This document shows, in pieces, positions 44,901-58,300 of a stretch of 64,000 nucleotides of DNA. How positions within the stretch are numbered: position 1 is the first letter of the stretch; each line of letters starts with the position of its first letter. The notes under the pieces were generated by a model, which saw only the letters and a list, made by a program, of their open reading frames with translations, was not told where the DNA came from and searched no databases. Location of the stretch: the NCBI GenBank assembly GCA_021014325.1, contig CM037467.1, forward strand, positions 14,223,273-14,287,272, in the 5' to 3' direction. Made by a program: the position numbers and the translations under genes. The stretch comes from Plazaster borealis (taxonomy: Eukaryota; Echinodermata; Asteroidea; Forcipulatida; Labidiasteridae).

Positions 44901-47900
44901 TCCAACTGTAGATTATTATCCTGCGTGGACATAACCGCTCCAGATTTGTTGGCAATATCTCAAAAACGGTACATGTACCACCTTTTGAAATAAAATTTTC
45001 ACGGGTTAATTTTATCATCTGTTCCTTGCTCTATGGTTTTATGGTATATATCTACAACTATATAGGATTGAAACAAACAGTGGGTTCCAACTACCAAACG
45101 TATTTAATCCCTTTAAGTAGCTTTGTGAAATATACCCACATTCTTATCACTTGCTGTCATTCGCTAGTCGTCTTCCAGCAGGCCTATATGTAATTATCTC
45201 ATTATTGAAAGATTGTCCAAACATCATGTTGAATGTTCGCTTCTAAAAATGTACGGTGTTCTAGATGTGACATTAAATGATTGATAGTTAGGTGTTCATT
45301 GAGTAGAAACATTCAGCTGTCGATCATATTGTGCCCTTTACCCGAGTTCCCTTCATATGAGAAAAGGTGCCATCATGAAATCGAAAGTACACCGTTATCA
45401 TGACTCAAGACGAGTTCAAATAGAAGTTGTATCTTTCTTATGGAGCTTGAGGGACTTCCACTTTTTCAATATCATTCCCTTAGAACAAGTGATGACCTCA
45501 GTACGAGACGTTACCCGCGGCGCAGCGCGCCGTGCGAACACACCATACCGTGAATCTTACCGGGTTATCGGCGGCTGGGTCCTGGTGTAACTGTATCGCT
45601 ACGGGCATCAAGTCTTTATTGTGGTTGACGAAGAACAAGGCTATCGGAGCGCATATCTAGACAGTTATTTTGATCCAAATAAAAACAAAACGCGTTGGAG
45701 TATTAGTCTCAGTTAGAAGTTCACACATCCTTTAAGCAATTTGAAGACAATATTATTCGATACCAACGCCCCCCCCCCGTTTTAGACTTGTCGATTTATT
45801 GCAATTTTAGATGTGATTGGTTTAACAAAATTCTAAACACTCTGTGCCTAAAATGGATATTTAAATGATATCATTCAACATTTGAATTCAAAAATGAGCA
45901 CCCAATTAATTGATTTTACTGTATACCTTTCGTCCATAGCTGCAGGGAAGATCTTTGAGTATCTTGTAGTTCACGATATAAAGCTTCTTGGAGTCTATCG
46001 CATCTTGAATGCTGATACCTTCCATCAAAGGCTTAAGCATTTCATCATCAACTACAAGGCTGTAAAGAAAATGAATAACCGTACTACCATTATCAGCAAG
46101 CCCTAAAGGGTCTGTATACGTTTGGTAATGACTCTGAAAATTAATGGCAATAAAAACTTACTTGGTAAGAAGTAAAGCAGCTTTGGATAGTATAATGCAT
46201 TTTGAGAAACTTTTCACTTCGAAGTACTGCGGTTATGGAAAAAGATATAACTTTTCATCCCCAAAAAATTTGAACCCGAGAAGCGTTACTGCAGTAACGT
46301 TTCTCAGACTGTCCCAATTGCAGATTATTCTTCCTGCGTGGACATAACCACTCCAGATTTTCGGAAATATCTCAAAAACGCTACCACCTTTTGAAATGAA
46401 ATTTTCACAGGATGGACGTATATATCTACAACTATAATACATAGGATTGAAACAAACAGTGGGTTCCAATTACCAAACGTATACAATCCCTTTAATTACT
46501 GAAAGTTATGTTGCGTTGTGTTTAGTTAATGATAAACATATGTTCTTATACAAACGGTAATCTGATTGAGTCCTCAATCAAAGATGAGAACAATTCTTTT
46601 CAATTTAATTATCTACTTTTATGATTAACCAAACCTAAACTATTAAACATGAATAAATTCTGATGATGAGGAAGATAAAACCATGCTTTGTTAGTTACGT
46701 ATTATCATGAAGGGATAAGCATCAAATTAATCGTAAATATTGTTCAGATTTAATAAAACTGCCCGCCGTTTGATATAAAATAGTTATGAAGATTCGAACT
46801 GCTCGCCTCTCTAATAATCTTCACGACTCAATTAGTTTCCATAATATCCGACGCTGATTACGTGTCGATGATTTAGTGAAGTGGATCACCACTGCCTCGG
46901 CCATTGCCCAGGATTGAATGTAAAAATCATCTTTCATTTCTCAATAATATTACACCAGGTTGTAATGTAATGGTTGAATTAAGTTACACTCTTTGAAGAA
47001 AAAGAAGGAAAATAATTAGACGTTTAAGAGGTTGAAGTGTCTGAATTTTAAGATAGACGTATCAATACAATCAAGCCATGCAGTCATTTAAGATTTCTTA
47101 ATAAAGGTTCTGGGACTTTAATTACATTACATTATACTTACACCGTGCTAGAGGAATATATCTTGTCCCTAATTGGGTAATAGTAAGCTGAACGCAAATA
47201 TTGTAGATATCGACGTTTCGGGTCTTCATTGGGAAAGTATTGACAGAAATCAATGATACCGGACATCTAAATGTTGCATGTTGTAAAATCTGAGTATTGC
47301 TTTTATGATGCAACACTCTTTAGGGAATGATACTTTTGCTAGAATTTCACCAGAATTTTCGAGAAATAAAAGCAAACTTTATGATCACCTTAAAAATCTG
47401 AATGAAGTACTTACTTGTCTGGGATTTCTGTACAGAGTTTGATTTGAGTTGGGTTACAACTGACCAACCTCTGAGAGCCAAATTCCACATCAGATCGCCA
47501 ATTATTCATTCCCTACAAATCACAAAAGAGACTAGAAACAGTGAGCCACCTTTTAACCACTTGTTACCATTTTAAACCACTCTGGCCAGAATCAGGACGG
47601 GTTTGTCGTAGAGTCGAGGTGGTTCTGACACCGGATATAGGTCAAACTATGGGTCAAAGTTCACTCCCACACTGACCGAGAGCCTTTTCGAAACCACCGT
47701 TTCTGGCTGCTGCTTCACCATAAACTCCGTCAGCCCTTTTTGAATCCCTGTACCGAATGCACACGATTTCAAAGTGGCTTATAATACAGAGCCTAAGCCG
47801 GAGCCAAAGCCATAAGAATCAACATAGAGTCTGACAAGACTCCAGGTCAGCCTTACGCAACATCCGGGTCAATATGCAACACCCAGGTCAATACGCAACA

Positions 47901-50900
47901 TCCGGGTCAATATGCATCCGGGTCAATATGCAACACCCGGGTCAATATGCAACACCCAGGTCAATATGCAACATCCGGGTCAATATGCAACACCCAGGTC
48001 AATACGCAACATCCGGGTCAATATGCATCTGGGTCAATATGCAACACCCAGGTCAATATGCAACATTCGGGTCAATATGCAACATTCGGGTCAATATGCA
48101 ACATCCGGGTCAATATGCAACACCCAGGTCAATACGCAACATTCGGGTCAATATGCAATCCGGGTCAATATGCAACACCCAGGTCAATATGCAACACCCA
48201 GGTCAATATGCAACATCCGGGTCAATATGCAACATCCGGGTCAATACGCAACATCCGGGTCAATATGCATCCGGGTCAATATGCAACACCCGGGTCAATA
48301 TGCAACATTCGGGTCAATATGCAACATCCGGGTCAATATGCAACACCCGGGTCAATATGCAACATTCGGGTCAATATGCAACATCCGGGTCAATATGCAA
48401 CATCCGGGTCAATATGCAACACCCTGGTCAATATGCAACATTCGGGTCAATATGCAACATCCGGGTCAATATGCAACATCCGGGTCAATATGCAACATTC
48501 GGGTCAATATGCAACATCCGGGTCAATATGCAACATCCGGGTCAATATGCAACACCCAGGTCAATATGCAACATCCGGGTCAATATGCAATATCCGGGTC
48601 AATATGCAACACCCTGGTCAATATACAACACCCAGGTCAATATGCAACATCCGGGTCAATATGCAACACCCAGGTCAATATGCAACACCCAGGTCAATAT
48701 GCAACACCCAGGTCAATATGCAACACCCAGGTCAATATGCAACATCTGGGTCAATCTCGTTTTGTAATTGATAATGATATTATTATATGAGATCGTGACT
48801 CCACAACTGATGGAAACTACCGTGGTAAACACATTAACATTGCCAGCTGTCAGATAGATAACCAACCAACCTTGAAGTGACATCAACAAGAGAAGAAATA
48901 CGAGAAATAAAATAAGCATGTCATAAACTTCACATCACACGTCACTTTGTAAAAATAATATGTCTGCGGGTATTAGACTGTGCACGGCTATACTCGAGCT
49001 TCGTAGTCGTACGTTCGGACCCGTTAAAGTGCGTGTGTTGTTTCTTTCAAACGGCACAATGGTGTTGTGCACTAATTTGTGCAATCTCAGAATTATATAC
49101 ATGAATTGTCTTTTATTACGTTTGTGCGAAAATACCTCATCTATAGCATAATACAGGAATCCAATCACAGCTGATTTTTACTGCTTACCTCATTTATCGA
49201 GTATAATGATGAATTTGTATGTGTACAGAAACCAAGACAGTTAAAAAGATAGGTGTTTTTTACCTGTACTTACATATGGTACTGGTAAGCTAGTGTTGTA
49301 CACTTTGCCAAGATCTTCAAGACGGTTCCAAGATCCTGAAGTCAGGCCGATTATTTTACTCTGGATCAAAAGTTTGGCTTTAGACTTTATTATGTCCCAC
49401 TGGAAAAGAGATCAAACATGCAGCAATTAGTCAAAAATAAATCTGTATAATTGTTTTTCTTATTTTCTTATTTAGTAATTTCTCATCAATAATGTTTAAT
49501 CGGAGATGATATTTAATAACTTTTCGCTTTTACGAAGCAGCTGTACCAACCATTATTGTTTCCTGCCAAGGTTCTACACTTTAAAAACTTCCGGGTCAGA
49601 TGTGACCCGGATTCCGGGTCCCACGGGGCCTGACCCATTCCCGGGTCAGGCTGACCCGAAAGGTTGCTAAACGAATGGGATTTCAACTCGGATTCTGCGT
49701 CAGTTTGACCCATTTCTGGGTCATTTTGACACAGATTTAGGGTCATATTAACCCAGAAATATTTCAGGCCCAACGGGACCCGGATCCAGGTCAGTTCTGA
49801 CTCAGGTTTTGTTTAGAGTGTAAGTATCATCAACACAGATTCCTGTTAGAAATATGTGCATCAAATAGGGGCCACAATAGTGTCCACCTGTCTCGATCTG
49901 GTGAGATTAACTTGAATGTAGTGAACATGAAAATCTACCTTATATTCGTCAGAGAACAGTTCATCGTCTGGAACATTCTTAATCTGATCGGACAAACGAA
50001 GAACATGAATTAATCAATGTTGATGAAATCTTGAATAAGAGATGCAAATCTTAAGGAGCCGTTAGGTGATGCTGTAAGCTGCCTTAGAGCATCTGTTCCA
50101 AGTCTTTAATAGTCATAATATCCCAGTCACCTGAGGTATTAGCCCTTCCTCCTTAGACTCCATCTCATATAGCTTTCTCTTCTCCGCCATCTCTTCATTT
50201 CGCTGCTCCTTGTTTCCATCGAGTTGAGGGAGGATACTGTCGTGTCGCTCAAAGAGCCTACGCTTATTAGCTTTAATCCAGCGATGTATGGGAAAGATTG
50301 ATGTCTCTTTGTTTATCTCGTTAACAACCTATATGAAGAAAGGGGAGAGGATAGAAGAAATCGGTACTGAAATATCTAGAACCGTCAAATTGAGACAGGT
50401 CAACGAAAAATATATATACTCTGAAAACTCCTGGGCCACAATTGACCCGGATATATGGGTCCCAGGGGGCTTGACCCATTTCTAGGTCAGGCTTACCTGG
50501 AAACCGGTTACAAGGTGGGATTTTAAAAGCTCAGATTTTACGTAATTTTGACCCATTTCTGGGTCATTTCGATACAGACTTCAGGTCACACTGACCCAGA
50601 AATGGGTCAAGCCCCCTGCGACCCGGAACCGAGTCAGAATAACCGGGTCAATTCTGACCCCGGAGTTTGTAGAGTGTATGTTGATCACAGGAGACAAACC
50701 AGAAAATAAAATGAACTAACTTTAAAATTATAATGTTGGATGTTATTAAACTGCATTTGGTCGACTTGCCAACCTCTGACCCCAAAATGGTAGATACAAA
50801 CACGGTGATGAAACAATGATTGCAGACAAGATTTCATTTCTGGAACTCCATTGATGGTGACAGTTTGACAAACAGCACGCCCGCGTGAGTACTATTTCTA

Positions 50901-52335
50901 AACTACACGAGTGGCTTCCTGTGCAGGAAATTACATTCATGACATGTTCTAAATATAGAACTAACTGTCAAATTCAGAAGAAATTTCAATCCTTGCAATT
51001 TTCAGGAACTTCCAACAAACACAATTGTTTTGTTTGCCATGAAAAATAAAAGTGGAAATGTATTGCTAAATAAGGTAAACATTCTTTACGATCAAGCTGT
51101 TATCATATTAGGATTTAATCATAATTATGTGTAAATGAATAATTAACTTTCAATTTTTGACAATACTATAGCACTGGGCAGGAAGGAAACCTTTTCTCAT
51201 GTGAATTGTTTTCCACAACAGAAGACCCCTGACATCGTTTCTGTCTCTTTAAACCAAATAGGTTGCGGTTTTTTTTTATGGAAAGGATGAAAAACGATTA
51301 CCCAGTCAGTAAGAAAACACAGATTACCATTTTACAGTATATTCTTCCATTAGTTTGACCCATAATGGCACTTATGGTTTATTAACAGTCCCCTTATCTG
51401 TCATTTCTTAGCAATAAAAGCAATTGGGCAGAGTAATTTTACAACATGACGCAATAAGATACGTTTTTAGTACCGGTATCGTGATAGGAATGCTTGGTTG
51501 CTACGAGCTTGTCATATCCTAGCAACGTAAGACTAGACTTGTTTCATTAGTATTACCGCGGGCTTTCATTCCATATGGGATTTGAATGGCTCTCGTGGAT
51601 TCATTCAGGTCAGACGGCCAGTTCAAAATGTCTACGTGGGTTTTTTCTTCAAATAAAAGACCAACACAGAACAGGCTTTTATGATTTATATATTCAATCT
51701 CATTTCAATCTTATACAAGTTAAGAAATGTCCACGGTTATAATTATTCATAACCGTGAAATATTTTATAACAGAAGCTACAATGTTTATGATATAAAGCA
51801 TAAAAGACATAAATCGAACGCATATTTCATGATTTTGCCATGACTTACAAAAAAATGAGCGAGAATATTTGTCTTTGTTATGCAAACCTTTAAAAGATTA
51901 AATTATCGATGAAATGCTATATAAGCCGCCATGCGACAAATGAAGAGACTGTGACGTCATGATATCAGTCATGAATATTCTGGGAGCATTTTTGGTTAAT
52001 TATTTATTAATCAGAATTACCTCGATTTTTTCCACGAACCAATTATCCTTCATCCCGGCTGAATCTCTCCAAAGCTCAATTTTTTCAACCCGTCCGAAGC
52101 CTGTCATGTTAGACACCGGATAATTATCAATATTACCCCTCTCCATGTCATTCTTCCACCTGCAATCTAATGGAATATCCCGTGACCTGACACCGACGTC
52201 ATTGTACAAGGCGGTGAAGACATTGGCATTCGTGCCAGCTCCTTTAACGTCTCCCGTTTTCACGACGATTACGTAATCGCGAGGGAACTTCTTCGGCTGA
52301 ACACTAGAACTTTTTGCCGGGCACTTGTTTCCCAT
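41926..52335 (-). CDS. PLAT-domain lipoxygenase, copy B (tandem paralogue), 13 coding exons, complete
   Basis: Tandem paralogue of the lipoxygenase at 33904-40043, with the same domain order. Exons: 52021-52335, 50131-50328, 49939-49983, 49274-49399, 47415-47512, 45927-46059, 45561-45656, 44279-44493, 43225-43484, 43016-43107, 42548-42724, 42203-42366, 41926-42034; 675 aa. Exons 3-13 match copy A in length exactly; exons 1 and 2 differ by +6 and -1 codons. The PLAT exon reads [19 protein letters not shown]. Iron ligands by matching position: His363, His368, His555, Asn559, C-terminal Ile675. Exons 5 and 11 and part of 8 are almost identical in DNA to copy A while the other exons are well diverged, which suggests gene conversion. 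The N-terminus MGNKC could be acylated. Introns are swollen by MITEs, GGGTCA repeats and a ~0.9-kb minisatellite in intron 4. Confidence 0.92.
44687..45116 (-). mobile_element. MITE family 2, copy in LOX-B intron 7
   Basis: Left end GAAGGGTCTGTATGCGTTTGG, right end ACCAAACGTATTTAATCCCTTTAA, internal TTCGAAGTACTGCGGTTATGG. Opposite orientation to the copy at 35528. Confidence 0.75.
46104..46496 (-). mobile_element. MITE family 2, copy in LOX-B intron 5
   Basis: Left end AAAGGGTCTGTATACGTTTGG and right end CCAAACGTATACAATCCCTTTAA, with the same interior as 44687-45116. It starts about 45 bp from LOX-B exon 6. Confidence 0.8.
47865..48755. repeat. 19-bp minisatellite in LOX-B intron 4
   Basis: About 46 units near GGGTCAATATGCAACATCC, with CACCC, ATTCG and short-unit variants. 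It lies between LOX-B exons 4 and 5. All three forward frames stay open because the unit holds no forward stop and is not a multiple of 3. Confidence 0.93.
49570..49822. repeat. GGGTCA/TGACCC-rich inverted-repeat element, copy 2 (LOX-B intron 3)
   Basis: Ends are inverted: TACACTTTAAAAACTTCCGG at the left and GGTTTTGTTTAGAGTGTA at the right. The body matches 19125-19450. It resembles a non-autonomous DNA element built of TGACCC/GGGTCA hexamers. Confidence 0.7.
50405..50680. repeat. GGGTCA/TGACCC-rich inverted-repeat element, copy 3 (LOX-B intron 1)
   Basis: Left end ACTCTGAAAACTCCTGGGCC, right end CCGGAGTTTGTAGAGTGTA, with many GGGTCA/TGACCC hexamers between. Same family as the copy at 49570. 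Confidence 0.7.
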
Positions 52336-55300
52336 TATACGCTAGTATTATTGTCTTATAACAACATAAATTAAGGACTTAAATCTTGAGTAAAAGCCTC
52401 TGAACAAAATGGAAGTTATATATGAGATTAAAAGCAAATTGTGACGAAGGCAGCTTTGCTATCGACAATCATGTCTCTGACTGGTAGTGAGGCAAATACG
52501 AGCCAGTGTCGGGACTGGTATTAAATAATAACTTCATGCTGGAATGACTGCTGTTATTTACCGTTTATGTGGAGTGTAGTCAAGTGAAGTATAAAAACAG
52601 TGACTGTATTGGCTAGGTTTCTATTATTCAACCGATGACATGTTTGCTTTGTATTGTAAGCCTACTTCAATCCCCCACTTGACCCTTCTTAGAATTATGA
52701 ATGGCCAATGTTTACTATTACATCAGTTACTATGACACCAGAGCTGCAGTACATCAACATTACAACAGACATCAAGCACTTCACGGAACCCTCTTATGTA
52801 CAAGGGATTGGTATTGCATATTGATGAACTCAGCAAAATCATTTCATCAAGTAAACAACTTCTGTTTCTCGTCAAAAACACAATATTTAATCCTGCTGCC
52901 TCGTCTGTACAGAAACCTAACCTTCCACTTCGTGACCCAGAAAAATATTTGCTCAGTTTTTTGGCAGGCAAATCAAGTTTGGAAAGTGTTATTTTCATTT
53001 GAAATTGAAAACGAGAAATGCAAAGCTGTTTTACGCTCACCCGCAACTCATTTCGAACCAGAAAGTATAGGTTTATTTTAAAGCCTTTAGCGGTCACCAG
53101 ACAAGGAGATAAAACTGCCATGCTGTGGTGACATTTTACTCGAGGGAAAAAGTATCCACAGTCTCGAAAAAATACATAATTCAATCAACGCTGAAACTTG
53201 GACTGGATTTTTATGCATGGTTTGTTGTGTTTACAAGCCTGGGGTGGTTTGAGTAAACTGTCTGATGTAAAATGGTCCTGTATTTCTCTTAGAGTTGAGT
53301 AAGGTTTGTCGCACTTTTCTGAAGTCGGTGTTAATGTTGTTAGATGAGGTTGTTAGTGTACTTATATGAGGATTAAGACAGGTGTGTTACACCATAGTAG
53401 CCAAATGTAGACAATGGCTACGGCTGGGTCTATGGCTATACGGCTGGGTCTAAGGGAGACGGTGGCTACGGCAGGGTCCCAGTGGCTACGGCTGGGTTTG
53501 AAGGAGGCAGGGTCCCAGTGGCTACGGCTGGGTTTGAAGGAGGCAGTGGCTACGGCAGGGTCCTATAGTGGCTACAGCTGGGTCAAAGGAAGACAGTGGC
53601 TACGGCAGAGTCTAGTGAAGTCATTGCGCTACGGCTGGGTCTAATGTAGACAGTGGCTACTGCTGGGTCAATGGTAGACATTGGCTACGGCTGGGTCTAA
53701 GGTAGACATTTAAACATAGACAAATAAAATATTTCCTGAAGCAATGTTCTAGATTTCTTAAGACGATATTTAACAGGCATTTGGAATTCAATCCATCACC
53801 CGATGGTTAGAGATTCCTAAAAAAATATGTTAGTGTATAAATCCAGCGACTTCGGCTATGACTCTGGCTGCTGATTGCTATGGCGACGTTGGAGAATATG
53901 CCTTTAAGCAATCCGCCCATAGCCACAATACGGGAAGCTGTTAGTAAGTCTTAAACGGCCCCTTAAAAATTTGTTTTCTTCAAAATCACTTGTCAGGAGG
54001 CGCGTCATCTTTAATGATTTCATCCTAGCGTCAGGGTCATCGACAGACATTGATTTAGTCTGGTACCGTATTCTCAGGACCTATTGACAATTTCTTTGAT
54101 CGTTAATTCCCCAAGTACTTCACCAAGTCGCGGTTTGATTCCCTAGAGAATTCATTGTGAAGATGTCTGGTGTCCGTCAACGTGAACTCGCGAGACTTGG
54201 CCTGATTTAAACTTGTTGACTTTCGAGAGCAGGTGAAGAAGAAGGCAAATACAAATCCTGGGGAGACTTCATTGGACTTTGAAATACAATGATTGTATGA
54301 CACTGACTCAAAGATTGCAGTTTTACAATAAAAACAAAAAACGTCTTTATAAGCTTTGTTTTGTTGTTGTACACAACTGTAAAATCAAGAAACCGTCCAT
54401 GGCAGAACGGCCGACCTGAACCGACTGTTGGTTTGCAATTATGTATACCGTCACGGGAAACAGGCTTACTTTTATAGTCTTGTCTTCTTCTTCTTTGTAC
54501 CTTTCCTGTTTTGGTTGGGGAACAAGCTTGTTTAATAAATAAAACAATATCTTCTTCTAAACAGATCTTTGATATTTACTGGGAACCAATCACAAAGTGA
54601 TGCATTATTATAAGGTATTTTGGCTGGTAAACTATAAACAGCCACTAAAGCTAAACTTGTCTAAACAAGTCCCAAGTACTTAGCAAAGTCTGCCTGAAAC
54701 ATTCTTTGTAATTACGAAGTATTTAGACGGCAACAATAATATTATTGATAAGCAAATTGAACTTTATGGCAGGTAAGGTGTTTTTGCTTAACAAGTATGT
54801 GCGCTAATGCAATTTGTCTAAGGTTAACCCCCGGGCGCGCTACTCACCGTGACGTCTGATCACACCAAAGGCACGTTCCATAAGGTCCTCTTGACAATCT
54901 CTCAACCAGTCATCAATAGTGAATGAACTGGAGTGTGACACTACGTGTAAGGGTTCACTGCATGAGCGAGCAGTCTGCTGCTGCTACACGCCATCTCGAC
55001 CTCATTTTGGCTCCGCTAGATATTTTAAAGAGATGCTGTGTAACCCTTGAGTCTCATTTTAAAAAAGATGTCTTCAAAAATTCTACAAGACAAAATAAAA
55101 GTTTCATTTCACTTGATTTCATTTTATTCGCCAGCAAACATTTTTTACAAAGGTTGGAAGTTTTCATGATCTTAAATATGACTTTTAAATTGAACTGGTC
55201 TTCTCAAGGTTGCTCAAGATGTTTGTAATCCGACTCATCTAGTATTACTTGTTTTCATTCACTGAATTTTCTTGAAAATGGAAATTCGGTGAACTTAAGT

Positions 55301-58300
55301 CTGAATACATTACCAAGATGAATATTTGCAATCTGTCATTAGTGCATGCTTTTGGTTAATCCCTGTATTCACATTTGCGGAGTAAACTCATTTGAATTGT
55401 GTGTTATCTAAAAACGGACAAAGAGAAATAATCGCTGGCATTTCAATTTGGCTTGGCAAACACAATCCTATTTTGTTTATCGAGTCGACTTTTCGCATAA
55501 TTTATCTGATGACGGAGCGAAATATAAAACTGACTGAGACATGATAGGAACAAATGGAACCATAAAGCTTGGACTGTTTGTTTTTATGCTTGGTTTAAAT
55601 TAAGTACACGAACATAGAACGAAAACGTCTTGAAGTTATTTGACTTGACGGGTGCTATAATCTCTATGGTATATGCTGTTACACGGACCGACAAAACAAG
55701 TCAAGTCTACAAAATGGGGATACCATTAAGCCTACCGAAGATAGCAAACGAGCCTATATGCTTGGAACGTGTCTATGACTACAGGGACATGTTCAATCAT
55801 CACAAGATTCAATACATACAATAGTAGGTTGCTTTAACAATGTATAAATATTCCTTTTCATCATCTACGCCGTGTACGCCCTTTTGAGGGAGTACTTAAG
55901 TTTCACCGAGTTTCACTACGAGTGATAAATTCTCAAGTTTGACCATTGGTATTTATCATCGACATAAAGAGTACTTGTGGTGCATGTGCAGAACGTGGTA
56001 TTTTGAACACGTGCCGTAGCCTAGGTGACTGGATACATTTCACCACTAGAGGGCCATTATGATATGGTACTGAGTATGCTCCTGCAAAAACACAAACCAA
56101 TGACATCAAGGAACGTCTGTTGAATAAAACCCAAAAGACTGATTCGTCCGCCATAGTGATTGTCAGGGAACTTTGCTGCATGGCAGAAGTACATCTTTAA
56201 ATCTGTACAAATGGAAATTTCCAGACGAACCCAATGATCAAAAATTAACACAAATCTAACTTTGCAGGCAGAGTATACTTTGAATATGTTCATCGAAGGC
56301 GCACAGCGTGGATGAATTCTGACTATTAATTAATATTCAACATCGTGTACTGAGATAAATAGGATTGGGGTTTATGCTCATAGGCCTACGTGTTTCTCGA
56401 GCCATCTAATTGAACTTAGAGATCCGGTTTTATGTTTTTTGACGGATATTACTATTTCACGGTGTACATTCTACTACACTGACAGTATTAACCCAGGGCG
56501 CCATTGTAAGGAACATTGACTCATCCGGAGAATGACAAGACGTTGCTTCCCTTTAACGCGCTAAAAAATCACTGAAATGAAACGGGCATGTATTGCGCGG
56601 CGAGTGATTGGTCCAAGGGGCGTTATTCATTACAACCAACATCGCTCTAAGATAAATTTGTTGGTTACTGATGATGACATCATGTCCAGTCTTTCAACTC
56701 GACTTGTATCTAAAGGCTGTATCCCAACGGAGGAAGTGTTGACCGGGTGGATTTTTTAAGTGTTTTCATTTGGGTTGGTGTTTGGAAATACGAATCCAGA
56801 CTACGACGAGGGGGACCTTTGGGACCACTCACGGGACGAGAGCTCCGATGCACGGTATAGCTATTGTGACTACTGGCAGCTGAGTAACATATGGAGGGTA
56901 CATTGTGAGTGACCATGGCGTGGATACAAATAACGCTTGGAGCCACCGCACACGGGTTATACAGAGAGAGGAGAGAGCAGAAATTATGAAGATAGTTGTT
57001 TGAACGAGCCGGCTATGTACGTTTGCTCAACGGAGGTAAAACCCACGCTACAGTGGAATAGTGTGGAATCTTAAAGTCCTTCACAAACAGCTGTGTGTAT
57101 TAATTCTACTCAAAAATAAACACCTATACAATATCATGTGACTAAGTCTTATTGAATTTAGATGTAACGTAGGCCTACTAGCTATTGGAAAAGTGCATTC
57201 AATCTAAGATCAGACGGGCAGCAGGTTACATACAACACAACTCCGTGTACTTTCTGCAGGATGATATGGTGCATAAGTTATGGAAAGACGTACTGTCGTA
57301 CTGATTGGATGACTACAAGACAGTACCGCACCAAAATATAATATGTCTAAGACGAAAGCCTACGGTCAAACTTCATCTTATATGACAAATATATCTGCAG
57401 GAATCTGTAACCTGGCAACTATTGATCGGAAAATAGCTCTGAGTTCATTCTTCAAAGTGTGTTGAGATCTTTAAATTGCAATATTCATGTACTCAGTCGG
57501 TACTCAGTTTAATGGTTCCCTGTGGACGATAGAAGTGCACGTTTGCCTCAGACGATCTCCATCGATTCATCTCAATCTCTTGAGTATACCTCCTCTATTA
57601 AGAATCTCTGTGTTGATGGTACAGACTGGGGAGTACCGGTAAGCCATGTGTATTAGAAGTGACAGCTCTCATATCGGTATAGCATCTGATACTAATATGC
57701 CATATACGTGACATGCCTCATAAAAGTGCTTCATAAACTACAGAAACGACCGTAGGTTTAACTTTTGAGGAAGACCAGGCACACCTTACTGGATATATAT
57801 TACCTTTTCACACCACGACTAAAAGCAAACTTCGCTTGAGGAGTACATGAGAACTGTTGTCTCTTGTGAACGTCAACGGAAGATCACGGAAGTGGGACGA
57901 TTTGCTTGGTTTATTTCGAGGAACCATTACATGATTTTAATAAGTAACGGCAAGCTTGATTTCGCCTTGTATATGCGTTTGGTTGCAGTGGAGCGGTGCA
58001 TTCACTTTAATGGGATCTCAAGGGTCTATTTTCTCCGGGAAAGCTTGAGATAGCAAGTGACCATACTAACCGACATCATACACAATATTACTATAATCCC
58101 CTATACGATAACCGGTGTCTTTATAAACTAAGGCGACTGGGCAAATAGGAATGTTAAGCCGCTTTATTAGATAAACTAATCATATTGCAGATCTGGTTGT
58201 AATGTCCTTTCGTGACAATGTGCAGTGGTGTTGTAAGATACGGCGGACTGGCTGAGGCAGCCGAGCGCTAATAACATCACTGGATGGATTGATCGCTTAA

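Noticed and set aside
47874..48790. Three overlapping 270-300 codon frames with Ile/Asn/His/Gln-rich repeats
   Set aside because: They are three frames of one 19-bp minisatellite inside LOX-B intron 4. The frames stay open only because the unit lacks a forward stop. No start context, splice support or family.
48713..57000. Various 60-150 codon frames between LOX-B exons and up to the GPCR
   Set aside because: No homology recognised, no consistent splice joins, and composition like the surrounding AT-rich DNA.
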